Source: Vigna angularis (taxonomy: Eukaryota; Streptophyta; Magnoliopsida; Fabales; Fabaceae). Taken from it: a stretch of 64,000 bases of DNA. The notes under the pieces were generated by a model. That model saw only the letters and a list, made by a program, of their open reading frames with translations, was not told the DNA's origin and searched no databases. The first letter of the stretch is position 1. The number at the start of each line of letters is the position of its first letter. Positions 49,174 through 60,747 of the stretch are shown piece after piece. Both the position numbers and the translations under genes were made by a program. Location of the stretch: NCBI RefSeq assembly GCF_016808095.1, contig NC_068972.1, positions 36,549,029 to 36,613,028 on the forward strand, in the 5' to 3' direction.

Positions 49174-50469
49174 TATACTTTTGGTACCTTTCATGTGAAC
49201 AAGTTATCGCCTCTTTCTTTGCAGCCTCAACAAAGTGTAAATCTTCTTTGGGAAAACATTCCAAAAGCCAAATCTAACCAAATAAACCCAATTCCGAACC
49301 TAATTATAGATTTCTCTTATTTTCAGTCATCTATAAAAGATCAAAATATATATTTCAAATTTATACCAACATTACCAAAATAGCGACTATATTAATAAAA
49401 ACATAAAATATTAGACATATTATAAAAGTAAAAACTAAATTTCATTGATATATATCAGTAATATATTTATAATTTAATTTTTTTTTACCAAAATATAATT
49501 TCATTGTTAATTATGTTTAAAAATATAATTTCATTGTAAAGTAAGTTTGTAATATTTTTTTATATAAAATATATGGAGATTGAGTTTTCTATGGAAATGA
49601 CATAATTAATCATGTTAATTACACACCTTTATATAAAATATATTCATATACATATACAAATCACTTTTGATCAATAATTTTGTAATTACTTTATTAAAAA
49701 ACTTTCTTGTTCATTTGAAAGTCAGATAAAGAATACTTTGAAGTTCTTTTTCAATGAATCTTTTGATTATTTTTTTTGTTCGTTTGAAAGTCACCTAAAG
49801 AAGCAATTTTCTCCTTAAATTCTTTCTCAAATAAATCTGTCTTGACAGAAAAGTAAACCAAGTTTGGACAATATTAATATTTGGATCATTTGGGTGAGTT
49901 GTGGACAAATTTGAAAAAATAATTCAAAGAAAATATCAATATTTTAGTTTTTTTTCTTCATTGACCTTTTAGAACCTTGAAGCGATTATTCAATAGCAAA
50001 TTCGTTGAAGCTGGTTTCGCAAGTAAGTAGCATTCCTAATTCTAAACCTGCAAATTCATTGTTTTTGTTCGGTAAGCAAGCTTTAATTCTTGAAGAAGCT
50101 ATTCATTGTTTAATTCCAGAACCAAAATGATTATTATTTCTATCTTATTCAATGATTTTACATCAATTAAAAATCACATCAAATATTATTTAAATACTTT
50201 TTTCATTTTTCAAAATATTATTTTATATGTACCATAATTGATCCAAAAAATATCACTGTAACATACTTAGAATCCAATCATATAATTCTTGAAATTGTGT
50301 TACCTTGTTTTTAATATGTTTTCAAGCATTTTCCTGCCATTTTTGTTGAAATTTAATAGAATAAGTAATTAGCGAAAGGATTTTTTACTTTCGATTTTAG
50401 ATTATAAGTCACATCATACAACAAACATCACATTGTCCGTATCTAATTATTATCTAGTTTTTATTTATT

Positions 50470-50511
<42 letters not shown>

Positions 50512-52471
50512 CATTTAATTAATAGTTTCTTGTTTATTAATCATGACTAAAAATAATTTAAATATATTTTACTTTTCAGAACCTTTCAAAAAGTTTTCTA
50601 AAAAGAAAATCAACAACTCAAAAAGGATAACACCTCGGATACGAGCAATTGAAACCATCTAAAACCTTTTAGAGATGATATTAGTAAATATTTACATAGT
50701 AGTTGATGTAATTGGTGAGTTTTGAATTGAAAAATGGCAAGAATTATTTGAAGGATAATAATACTTTGACAACATTTTAACATTATTTACTTATCATTTT
50801 GTGATTGATTCAAAATTACTCCATAATCAATAATAATAATTATAAACACCAACATGAATCAATTATAAAATGATACGTAAATGATATTAAAATATTGTTA
50901 AAAAAAATGTTGTGAAAGTATCATTGTGTTGTTTGAAACGCATTAATTGATACTTTTTCTGTGGCATGAAATTGCAAGCAGGAGTTGGTAATTTCAAACG
51001 CAATCAATAAAGTAGGCACGTGAATTTATTTGGTTTTGCGATGGAAGTTGAATTCACATGCATCATTCTATTTTTGGTTGCTGCAAACTTTATTCAAACA
51101 GTACAGATTTATGAACCACCTCAAATTTTAATTTACCCCTCGCAGCCGCCTCTATATTTGTTGTACTTTAAATTTCGTTAGATTTAAATTAAATCAATAT
51201 ATTTTTCTATAATGTTAAATAATTTCTTTATATTCTAACTTTTTTATTCCACTCGTATATTCATCAATTTTCATTTCAGTTCTTAATTCTTTAATTCTGT
51301 TTAAATACAATTTTTAGTTTGACAACTATGTTTTGAGATTGTTTTTTTTTAAATTTGAGTTTAAGTTTTGAGAAATCGAATTCTATGAATTAGGTAAAGT
51401 TCATAAGAGATGTTTAAATTAGTTTTTATCAAAATACTTTCGTTTTCTTAAGATTTATTTTTTTATTGGTTAATGTTTTGGTTTAAGGAATCGAGATTAA
51501 GTATACTTTTCTCACATAGTTTTCGATCTTCAAATTTAGGTTAAAGTTTTTTCTCCATTTTATGTTAGTTGTCGTTCGGTCGAACTGGGATGCTATCTGT
51601 ACAGAGCACTCAGATGATTAAAGTTAGTATATATTTGATAATGTTCATAATCAATGTGTAATAAATATAACCAACTACCTTAATATCACAAATTTGTATT
51701 TATAGATTTTCGAATAAGCTTTTGATTATTGTTGAACGGTAATGGTGTAGCTTAGGGTTAATATAAATATCTTTAAAGCTAACTTTGTTTTTAGTCCGAC
51801 CAATCAATTTCACATGGGAACATAGGCTAGTTGACTGCCCAATTCTTTGACTAACTGGACGGTTATACTATATAGTTAAATATTATTTTACAATATTGTG
51901 GTAATCTTAAATATATTATTTATATTTAACTATAAGTTTTAGACTTTTAGTTTTCAAGTGTAAATGAGTTAGTAGCAATTCGGGTGTGGTGACAGATAAC
52001 TCCAGGTTCACTTTGGTGAACCTTAGCAAGATGAGTTATATGAATGGTTAGTCAAGCAAGATAAATATTCTATGTCACTGATCCAACTAATAAAAAATGG
52101 TCAATCATATTGGAAGGAAGAAACATGCACGAAAATGATAATGAAGACTCTCTAGATATGCATCAAACAACGTATTTCTCATCAAGAATCATTCAAAACA
52201 AGGTCGATGACATTCATGCAATTCTAAGTGATCAAAATAAAGGCATATGAAAGAAATTAATACCCAAATAGGTGTCCTTTTATTATTTTTACCACATTTA
52301 CAATTTTTTATTTTATTTTTCTTATTCTAACTTTATAGAAAAAATTTGTTTTATTTTTCATATATGATGTACTAACAATGTGTTTTCAAGTACGATAAGC
52401 TCTAGATAAGGAAAGAACGACCATGAAGATTTATAGCTTGGTTGTCGGATGTTACATCCCAACAAATTACC
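48575..52471. other. Long AT-rich spacer
   Basis: It contains a (TA)n run of about 26 units at 49118-49170 and an (ATT)n run at 50470-50512. A few moderately complex stretches (50940-51140, 51540-51620, 51960-52250) look like worn transposon pieces. No host gene is supported. The frame at 49195-49383 has no domain and unusual composition. Confidence 0.5.
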
Positions 52472-53365
52472 ATGGAGAGGTTAGTGGTTGAGATTGATCC
52501 TCGATTGGGTATACCTAAAGGTCCACATGCAAAAAAGTTTTGGAGCTATTTAGGCATGTTGGCCAAAACACATGTTTTTATTGTCATTGCATCTTAGGAT
52601 GACGTCTCGGAGATAGAGAAGAATTTCCTATTGCAGGATATTATGGTATGTTTACTTAAAACAAATATAGTGTCTAATATATTTTACTTAATTCATTAAC
52701 ATCTTTTTTGTTTTCAACAACAAAATTTTGACATTCTGAACACTGAACAAATTAGGAAGAAAGTTTTATCTCACATAATCATCAGATGGAGGGACTTCAA
52801 GACAAGACTGACACGTCTTTATGTGTTCGGAGATAGTGAACATGACATTCTTTATGGAAAGTGCAAATTAACTAAGAGGAATTGATGCAATTTTGTACTT
52901 CTAAAGAGTTTGGGGACTGACATGTTTGTTTCTTAATTTCTCTTTTATAGTCACATAAGACATTTGTTTGGGATTTACATTTATAAATCTATACGGTGCA
53001 ACATGAAAAAATGATAGTAATCCAACAAAGATAATTGTTTAATAATATCCCACAGGTACTCTCACAATGTGACTATGCATTATTGGAGAGATGAATGAGA
53101 AAGTCTCATTCAAAGGCTTTAGAAATTGAATCCCTTCACCTAATACCTACACTTGCAAAATATTAAAGACTGCTCCTAAGTCTGATGGACACATAACATC
53201 ACGATCAACTTAATTGATATTTAAAAAAATTATAAGTATAAATTATAAACCAAAACCATAATTCTTATGAAGTGTTTTATGTAACAACTTGATCATATGG
53301 TACAAGATGAATTAGTTGAGCAACACACTCAAGGCTCTTTTGTTGACAAGGAAGGAATGATATAC
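52472..53365 (+). pseudogene. CACTA-type (plant En/Spm-associated) ORF remnant
   Basis: The frame from ATG 52472 gives EIDPRLGIPKGPHAKKFW and SYLGMLAKTHVFIVIAS, then a stop, then DDVSEIEKNFLLQDIM. A donor-like gtatgt follows at 52646. From about 52727 the reading resumes as FDILNTEQIRKKVLSHII and IRWRDFKTRLTRLYVFGD. After a gap, 53056-53150 gives HVLSQCDYALLER-like words, and 53290-53340 gives DELVEQHTQGSF. The order (DPRLGxxxGPxA ... DDVxExEKN ... RWRxFKTxLT ... HVLSRGGY ... EQxxQGSF) is that of the common plant ORF carried by CACTA elements and annotated as a putative plant transposase. The stop replaces an expected Trp codon. It is dead, and no terminal repeats were found around it. Confidence 0.65.
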
Positions 53366-53369
53366 TCAC

Positions 53370-53515
53370 AACGACTTAGAAAGCCAATCATCCTTTGGGA
53401 TTGCTGGTCCTGAATAACACAAAGTGAATTATTGAAGGAAACAACACAATTCAAGGTAGAAATTAACTTTGATACTGAGATCAAGTTGAATGAAAAATTT
53501 GGTACATACAAAACA
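53370..53515 (-). pseudogene. Antisense Ty1/copia polyprotein fragment inside the CACTA ORF remnant
   Basis: The minus-strand frame from 53511 reads MYVPNFSFNLISVSKL, then NCVVSFNNSLCVIQD and RMIG. This is the region between protease and GAG-pre-integrase in copia polyproteins (YVPxFxxNLISVSKL ... CxIQDxxSxxMIG). It is only about 145 bases long and ends where the CACTA-like reading of the other strand stops (GSF at about 53340). No LTR is nearby, so it probably arrived by repair or template switching rather than by a standard insertion. Confidence 0.7.
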
Positions 53516-54030
53516 GACGTAATGAAGAAACATGACCAGCATGCTTTGCAATTGAAACATGACCATTAGGTAACCTTATGCTTATTGGTTTAATTTCATT
53601 TTGAAAGTCAGAAAAGTTTAGAAGGAATGGGAACCATCACCTCGGGTCATCAGAGCTACAAAAACTTGGCTTTAAGATACCATCTTATATGATTTATAAA
53701 CGTTTAGAAGGAAAAACGAAAGGGAGAATTTCATTGATATATGAAAAACCAGTTACAGAGATTAAAACTGCTTTTATTTATAACAAAATAAGGGTGAAAA
53801 AACCATATTCTAGATGGTGCTCCATTGTATCATTGCCCGTCTATGATCTATTGAGGTTGTTAGTGGTGGATAGTGGAAAAGATTCTGCAGTAGCATGGGA
53901 TGATATGATTGTCTGCACCTGGGGAGTTAGCATATTTAGTGATTTATGTGAAAACCCAAATTTACCTATTTTGGTACTGTATTTGCTCTTTTATCATTTT
54001 CCTAATTTAAAATGTATTCACTTAAATTAG
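53516..54030 (+). other. Unrecognised 113-codon frame and flank
   Basis: The frame 53689-54030 encodes a protein with KRLEGKTKGRISLIYEKP and VYDLLRLLVVDSGKD. It is open and of normal composition, but I cannot link it to a family. It follows the CACTA-like remnant on the same strand and could be its continuation. It is not called as a gene. Confidence 0.3.
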
Positions 54031-54482
54031 TTATACAACACATAAAATACAATTTTTTTACAAATATTTTTTTAGTAAAGTTAACTCAATCTTTCAAAAC
54101 TAATTTAAAAATTAGATTTACATTCATTTATATATTATAAATTTATCTTATTTTTAATTAATATGAAATCTTCAATATACCATTATATTGAAATATATAT
54201 ACATTAAATATTAATAGATAATTTGATAACAATTCAATTTAATAATGAAAGACACTATAAATCTAATAAACAATCAATCTAATAAACAATCAGTCTAATT
54301 AAAATAAGTTTAAGATGACATTAATTTAAATCTAAGTTTATCTTATAAAATTTGTTTACAAAATAAAATTTATTGTAAGTGTAAATTTGTTTACCATTAA
54401 TAATTGTGGAAAACAATAATTATCTATCAAAAATTTTTGACAACATATTAAATGAGTTAAGTTCACTTGTTAACTAATAAAC

Positions 54483-54518
<36 letters not shown>

Positions 54519-54875
54519 TCTAGTGAGTAAACCTTAACCCACAAACTCTTAGTGGATCAAATCTTTTTAGAAAATCCAGTGAGTAACACCTCATTTAAAC
54601 ACCTCATTTTTTTTAATATGTTCATTGTTTTCATTTTTCATGTAAAAATAATTCTCATCGTTTTATCATTTTATATAATGTAGTGATATATTCGTGTGAA
54701 CATTAAAAGTGTTAATATATAACATCTTACCATCTAAACCATCAAAATTTCTATTTTACTATCAATTAAGATCATGCGTAAAAAACAATACTTGTCTCAA
54801 ACTTCTAACCAAGCTCATATCCTAATCCAATTTGAATTTAATTTTTGTGTTGTGCGAGAGAATTGTTGATGAAAG
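54031..54875. other. AT-rich spacer
   Basis: It holds a (TA)n run at about 54489-54513 and repeated words caatctaataaacaatcaat near 54265-54295. No gene seen. Confidence 0.5.
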
Positions 54876-55292
54876 TGACACTACAAAAATAATACATTTT
54901 AGGAAGGGTTAGTTTCCGGGGATTTTAGAAACCCCGAATAATTTTCAATGGTTTAGGACTAAAACCGCGGTTACCTTTTTTTTTTCTTTTTAATTTTTTG
55001 GCTGCTATAATAGAAGATGGCCCTAAAATTTAATTTTTTTTAATGTATTTCCCTAAATAATACCCATCCCTCCTCACGCCTTTCATTTCTTCTACCTTTA
55101 CTCATTTTCGCTGATTCTCTAATTTCTCACAAACCCTAATTCTCTCCCTCCCCTCCCTACATCATCATTTCCCTGCACCATAATTATTTTCCTTCAAAAC
55201 CCTTCCACGCACCATCTTTGTGCTGGTCTTCCCATGTTAGAGTTGAGCGAAGTGTCGAGGCGTCGAGGCAGCGTGCAGGCGCCTTATTGTTC

Positions 55293-55352
55293 GTCGAGGT
55301 GCTCTCGGAATTCCTCACATATGCGGTTCACGCGGCTCAGAAAGCTGGCGAG
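55293..55352 (+). pseudogene. Possible captured inositol-monophosphatase N-terminal fragment
   Basis: The frame reads VEVLSEFLTYAVHAAQKAGE. This resembles the start of plant inositol/galactose-1-phosphate phosphatases (LSxFLxxAVxAAKxAGxIIR). It stops at GAG followed by gtcact, which could be an exon edge. The similarity is short, so this is a suggestion only. The surrounding 55200-55420 is GC-rich compared with its flanks, as captured exons often are. Confidence 0.35.
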
Positions 55353-55485
55353 GTCACTTCATTTTCTCTTCGTTCATTTTCACTCTACGCGTTTGTGTCT
55401 TGTACCTTACTCTATTGAATGCGTTCATTGATTCGATTATGTCACTCTTGTATTTTGCTGCTATTGTTAACTCTTGTATTCGATT

Positions 55486-55789
55486 ATGCCAACTACTGTT
55501 CTGACTGCCCCACATCCACTAGCAGTGCGACCTAGAGTGCGCGCTAGAAGAGGACAAACTACAGATCCACACAGTATAGCTGAAAGGGTGGGTTATTGGA
55601 TATTTTGAAGAATACAAACCTTTTACTTGTTGTAGAGATTATTATTTAGAATAATGATAAAATAACTTAAGTTATTTTCATGATTTGTTAATTTTTATTT
55701 TTCATGTTGCCAGTCAATAACAGTTGCGTAGAGAGAGAATAGCTGAAAGAATCAGGGCTTTGCAAGAATTGGTTCCTAGTGTCAACAAG
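55486..55789 (+). pseudogene. Captured bHLH transcription-factor exons (LRL/UNE12-type), two exons
   Basis: Exon a (55486-55587) ends VRPRVRARRGQ plus TTDPHSIAER and is followed by gtgggt. Exon b (55724-55789, 66 bp, after ataacag) reads LRRERIAERIRALQELVP plus SVNK and is followed by gtattc. Together they give the basic region and first helix of plant bHLH factors of subfamily XI (LRL, bHLH66/69/82 and UNE12/bHLH59 relatives), where the second of these exons is also 66 bp. Splice sites and reading frame are intact. The next exon (loop and second helix) and the rest of the gene are missing. So it is a fragment, lying within the CACTA-like termini at 54879 and 62828. No stop codon interrupts the two exons, so capture looks recent, or the donor region was conserved. 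Confidence 0.8.
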
Positions 55790-56680
55790 GTATTCTTGGA
55801 TATGCATGTAGTTTTATTCCTAAATGTAGTTTGATACTTATCTGTAGGACTTGTGAGATTTTGTCCGTGGATAAGTAATGGATTGTGTTTCATCACCAGA
55901 CTCTATAATCACACGCTTCATTAATTTGTGGATAAACATATTTATCAATGTCAGCAAATATTTGATACTTACTATAAATTATTAGCATAAATATGCTTCC
56001 TTAAGAATAACCAATTATTAATTTGTGTTCCAAGTTCTAACATCACACGCTTCATTAATTTGTGGATAAAAAATTAGAGATTTTCAAGGAGTGTGTGTGA
56101 ATGTCTCTGTAATTTGTCTTGTTTAATTTTTTAACTATTTACAACGTTTCTAGTTTTCTCCTCAATATAAAACTATTGTATAAAAATGAATGTTAAACAT
56201 GATAAGGTGATACTGACTAACCAGATAAAAAGCACTGATGCTTCTAATTTTGAATTTGGAAGAAGGCCAGATAGGAGAACCATCATTTCAAATGACCATA
56301 TTTCCCAGCTGTTCGAGATAACATAAATAAAAAATGGAAAAAGAAAATGTGTCTTTTGAACAAAAAACTATGTAGGATTGGGAAAAGCAATGTAACTTTG
56401 ACATGATAGAGTGTTGATAAAAAATGTTTGAAGAGAATATACAAAACAATATTGTATAACAGCACACTCAACTATAAGTCCAAAGGTTAAATTGAACCTA
56501 AATATGTCCACCAATGTGTCTGGGTCTATATAATTCAACATCATTACAACTATACTTATTTCTCAATCAAAATAAATCACTACCATATCAATTTGTTATT
56601 AGTTGCGTATTATATTAAATCCTATCAAAGTTTCTTTCTCTCTATTATCATTTATTTTCTAAATACACCAAAACCCCAAC
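55790..56680. other. Interior of the outer CACTA-like element, unrecognised
   Basis: A small repeated phrase, atcacacgcttcattaattt followed by gtggataaa, occurs at about 55909 and 56043. The rest is AT-rich and may include introns of the captured gene. No further exon was recognised. Confidence 0.4.
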
Positions 56681-57220
56681 CAACACTAGTGTAGAAAGGG
56701 CTTTAGACGTTTGTTATTTTGGGCTTTTAACGTATTATCTTTGTCCGACGTCTATATGGGTGACGTTAATGAGACGTCAGACCCAATACGTCAGACGTCT
56801 ATATAGACATTTGATCCATACAGGTCAGACGTCTATATAGACGTTTGACACTATAGATTACACGTCTAAAATGTTGTCGTATTTGATTGGATCTTTTTCC
56901 GCTTGAGGCCTCTCGGGTTGCTCCTGACTCATGGTGATTCGAGTTTACAACTTTCTATTTTAGTTGAAGAGAATGTATTGTACATTTTTTTTGTATTGAA
57001 TGGTTTTAAAAACGTAGTGAAGAGAATTGGAGGAGTGCAAAACACAAGAAATTGCCGCCCAAGAACGCCGCCCAAGAACACGAGTAAAACTGCACCAAAA
57101 CCCAATGAAAATGCATTTTAATCGGTTCAAATGAAAGATAATGCATCAAAGAGTAATGTAATCAGAGTAAAATTAATTTAAAATGGTGCAAAAGTGAGAA
57201 AATGAACTTGAAAAGCGTAA

Positions 57221-58577
57221 CCCGTTGTTAAGCCTCGGCAAGTGTAACTGAATCGTATCAAGTAATAATAAAATGGTAAGACCAAGTATCGTTTCCCAAA
57301 GGACTCACAACCTAAACAATTGTGTGGTTTCTTGATTAAATAAGACTTGAAAAACCAATTCTTTGAGATTTAAATGCAAATACTAAAAAGTAAATATGAA
57401 TGCGTATGTATTGATCAATTAGACAAAGGAAGCAAAACGTGATTGAAATATATGGATGACTATGTTGTTGGGGTTACCGAGTTCTCCTATTCACTCTCAT
57501 GTATTCAAGAATTCAACTTTCTTCATTAATGTTAATGCCACTTTCTAATTTACCTTAAACCCGATGTCTCGGTGAAGAAAGCCTAATCCTAATCACTAGT
57601 TTACAATGTCTTGTCTCCCTAGCAATTATTCATGCATTACATTTGCACATAAGCTTAAAGGCAACCAATCCTCCTATCCCTATGTCTAGGTAATATTGTT
57701 CTTGGGAGAATTTCTTCATGTCTAGATTTATCTATATGTGTCCATACAAATAAAATTAATGATCATGCAATTGAATGAGTTAAACAAAGCATGCATAGAG
57801 TATAGAAGAAAAAACCTAACAATTAATGAAAGAAAGCATATATTATAAAGAATCAATTCAAAACATGAGAGTTTTAAAGGATTACAACGGTTCCTCAACA
57901 ACAATGAAGGTTTAGTTCACCATAATCATGGTGAAACTAGATGAAAAACAATGAAAGAATGAAAGATAGAACCCTAGAAAGTTGAGAAAGGAGCTTTAGC
58001 ATCCAAAATCCTCCTCCAAGGGGTAAAGTGTTGTCTCTGTCTGCCAAAAGATGTCTATGCTAAGTCAACTAAGCCCCTTTTATAATTTCTAAAAATTACA
58101 CAAAATAAGCTCAAGCCCATAAAAATGGCGCTCAACGGTACTTTTTCCGCTCAGCGGTAAGTGCAGCTCTTCAGAATGAAGCTCAGCTGCATTTTTAGCC
58201 CTCAACGGTGATTTCAGCACTTCAAAACTGGCGCTCAGCGGTAATTACCGCTCAGCGCAACTTTTTCTGCACTCTGGTTGACTTTTCTACATTAGGTTGA
58301 TTGGTTGACTTTTTTGGTTGATTGGTTGACTTTTCTGGTTGACTGGTTGACTTTTCCGCCTTCCAACCATTCGGTACTTTAACTCTTCTTTCAAATCATT
58401 CCAATAACCTACAAAGTCAAAGGAATCTAGCACAAAACCATTAAATTCACCTTCAACTCTCTTATTCACAAAACTAAAACAAAAACATGAGTTAAAGTAA
58501 GTTTCTAAGTAAAAAAGGGTTGATTGATTATAAAAATTAAGTATAAAAATAACGGTTTTTCAACCGTTATCACCCGT
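57221..58577 (-). mobile_element. Solo LTR (57226-58572, minus) with TSD CCCGT
   Basis: On the minus strand it begins TGATAACGGTTGAAAAACCG at 58572 and ends cacttgccgaggcttaaca at 57226. The 5-bp duplication CCCGT is perfect on both sides (57221-57225 and 58573-58577). It belongs to the same family as the LTR at 59629-60742: both have TGATAA, tttttatactta near the start, a microhairpin block, and gggaaacgatactt-like and acttgcc words near the end. It is 1347 bp long. With no internal region, it is the product of LTR-LTR recombination. It sits inside the inner CACTA element. Confidence 0.9.
58125..58262. repeat. Microhairpin block in the solo LTR
   Basis: The words gcgctcaacggt, ccgctcagcggtaa, gaagctcagctgc, ctcaacggtgatt and gcgctcagcggtaattaccg followed by ctcagcgc. 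The last pair forms a hairpin of about 18 bases. A nearby short array of ggttgacttttc units (58265-58355) follows. Confidence 0.75.
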
Positions 58578-58679
58578 AGAGAGAAAACAAGAGGAAGATG
58601 ATGAAAATTAAGTGCGCGTAACTGCTGCCTTGCGTTCGCGGTGTTTTAATGCAGCCATATAGAAGTCGGATTGACGGGA

Positions 58680-60747
58680 TCGGTGTGATTCTTGAAAATG
58701 ATAACACATATGACTGTGGTTGCAATGTGCTTCATATATTTTTATCTGTGTGAGTATGTATGACCAGATCTGTTGAGTGTTGAGAGCATGTGTTGAGAAT
58801 AAGAAATATGATGAGTTGTCTAGATATGGAGTTTACTTTTGCATGATTGTGATTCTACATACATACACACCTGTGTGGTTAAGGATGAGAGAGGCATTGT
58901 TTGATATTGATTATACACCTACTTGGTCAAAAAAGCCAACCTTTAGACACTGTGATTCATTTGTGAACCCTTTTGAGCCTTGAAAATTTTTTCTTTCCAC
59001 CTTGAGCCTATTAGATGATATCCTACCTTACACCTTAGAAGAGAACATGTATTATGCTTTAAAAGATGTTAAGGTTGAATTCAAGTTTGTGGGAAGAAAA
59101 GATCAAATAAAAAAAATATGATAAAAAAAACTCAAAATGAAAAAGAAGGTTGAGCTGTGAAAGAAAATGGTATGTGATGAATGATATATTTAGGGATTTG
59201 ATTACTGGATTGGGAATTGAAGTTGTTCTCTTCTTAATTAGTGTCTTTGAATCCAAGAAAAACCATGATTCTTTTTCTAGCCAAGCCAAGCCTTAACCTG
59301 AAAAGATCTTTGGACTTAACCAATAGTGTGTGAAGTGTGTGAATCAAATGAAATGCAAAAGCTGATGAAGTTCTATATCAATTCTACTGTCATGTGAGGA
59401 CAAACACTTGAGTGTGAGTAATGATAAATGCTGATCTGGTTGTTCATATTCTATGCACAGATGATTTTCTGAGTGATGCACCATGTCATACTTGTTTGAA
59501 ATCTTTGGGAATGCATGTGATTATTCTGATGTGCAGAGCCATTTTATCAAAATGTCAAATGTCTGTTGTGATGTTCATTTTCTTATGTGATTTCATGAGG
59601 GCATGAAATAGTTCAAATTTGGGGGAGTTGATAAGTGTGAAAAAGAGTTGTTTTTATACTTATAAATGAGCTCAATCTTGTAATTATTCATGTTGTTTCT
59701 CATTGAAAAGTTGTAATAAGTAGTAGATTGTTATGTAAAATATTGTACAGGAAATGATATATTATTTAGAATCTGTCAGCCAATTTTCGCAAAGCGAAAG
59801 CCAAAATTCGCACTGCCAGAAGAAGAAAATTCGCATAGCGCACCAGTACCTATGCGCTGAGCGAATAACATCAGTTAAAGTGCAGCAGTTAAGAAAATTC
59901 GCATAGCGCACCAGTACATGTGCGCTGAGCGAATTAATGAAGTTAAGTGGCTTTAAAAGACGTGACAGAAAGACAGAAACATTCTGCTGGGGGAAGTTCC
60001 GGACAAAAGAAAGAAACGAAAACATCTCAGGAACTTCCGGAGACTACTTCAAGGCATCAAGACACCATTGTTGCAAGGGATTGCTTCAAATGTGTACGTT
60101 TTAGATGACTAGGAGTAGTTAAATTTCTCTTTCGTTGGGATTGAATGTAATGAACTTACTGTAATTTTCCTGCTCAATATATCGTTGTTCGTTCATATGC
60201 TCTTTCTTGAATTTATTATCATTGTATGAAAATATAATGTTATTTGAATGTCTTTGATTACTGGAAAGTAACTTCGAACATGAACGAACGTAGATAAAGC
60301 ACTTAAGTGATTTGGGATCTAGGGATAGACTCAATAACTTGATCATTCTTAACATCGGACTTAATGCAAATTGTATATTAAGTTGACTAAGGGATTATCA
60401 TTTTAATATATTAATTTATAACTAGTTGCTAAGGAATTAGGACTAGTATGCCTTGATGTGAATGTTTGAATGAAGTAATGAAATATTGAACAGAGTTTTA
60501 TATTCATATGATTCATGAAACCCAATTCCAACGAAGTTTCTTTTAAATATAATTCCTTACACACCAACTGTTTGATAAAAATACCAAAAAGAGTTTCTTG
60601 TGTTTTTTTGTACACTTTGATGTCTAATTGAGTTATAAAAGGAAGAATTGTCATGTGTTGCACAAGTCCCTTGGGAGTACGATACTTTGAACTTACTCTA
60701 TATTACTTGGAACGATTTGGCATACTTGCCAAAAAGTTATCAATCGG
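58680..60747 (+). mobile_element. LTR retrotransposon remnant with one LTR (58685-60742), TSD ATCGG
   Basis: The 3' LTR runs from TGATAAGTGTGAAAAAGAG (59629) to ccaaaaagttatca (60742, 1114 bp), directly after the polypurine tract aaatttgggggagt. Upstream lies about 0.94 kb of internal sequence, with no recognised pol; it resembles the non-coding part between pol and the 3' LTR of large gypsy elements. ATCGG occurs at 58680-58684 just before tgtgattcttg and again at 60743-60747. On both sides the CACTA subterminal unit (gacgggatcgg | acgtctaaat) is correctly resumed. The 5' LTR is absent although the target duplication seems whole. Confidence 0.75.
59782..59935. repeat. Microhairpin block in the TGATAA LTR
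   Basis: The module attcgcatagcgcaccagta, then cctatgcgctgagcgaat, occurs twice (about 59830 and 59898) with the second arm slightly changed (catgtgcgctgagcgaat). A third partial module, ttttcgcaaagcgaaag, lies at 59783. It takes the same relative place in this LTR as the block at 58125-58262 does in its sister. Confidence 0.8.

Noticed and set aside
49195..49383. 62-codon plus-strand frame beside a (TA)n tract
   Set aside because: No domain, no upstream or downstream gene signals, AT-rich surroundings.
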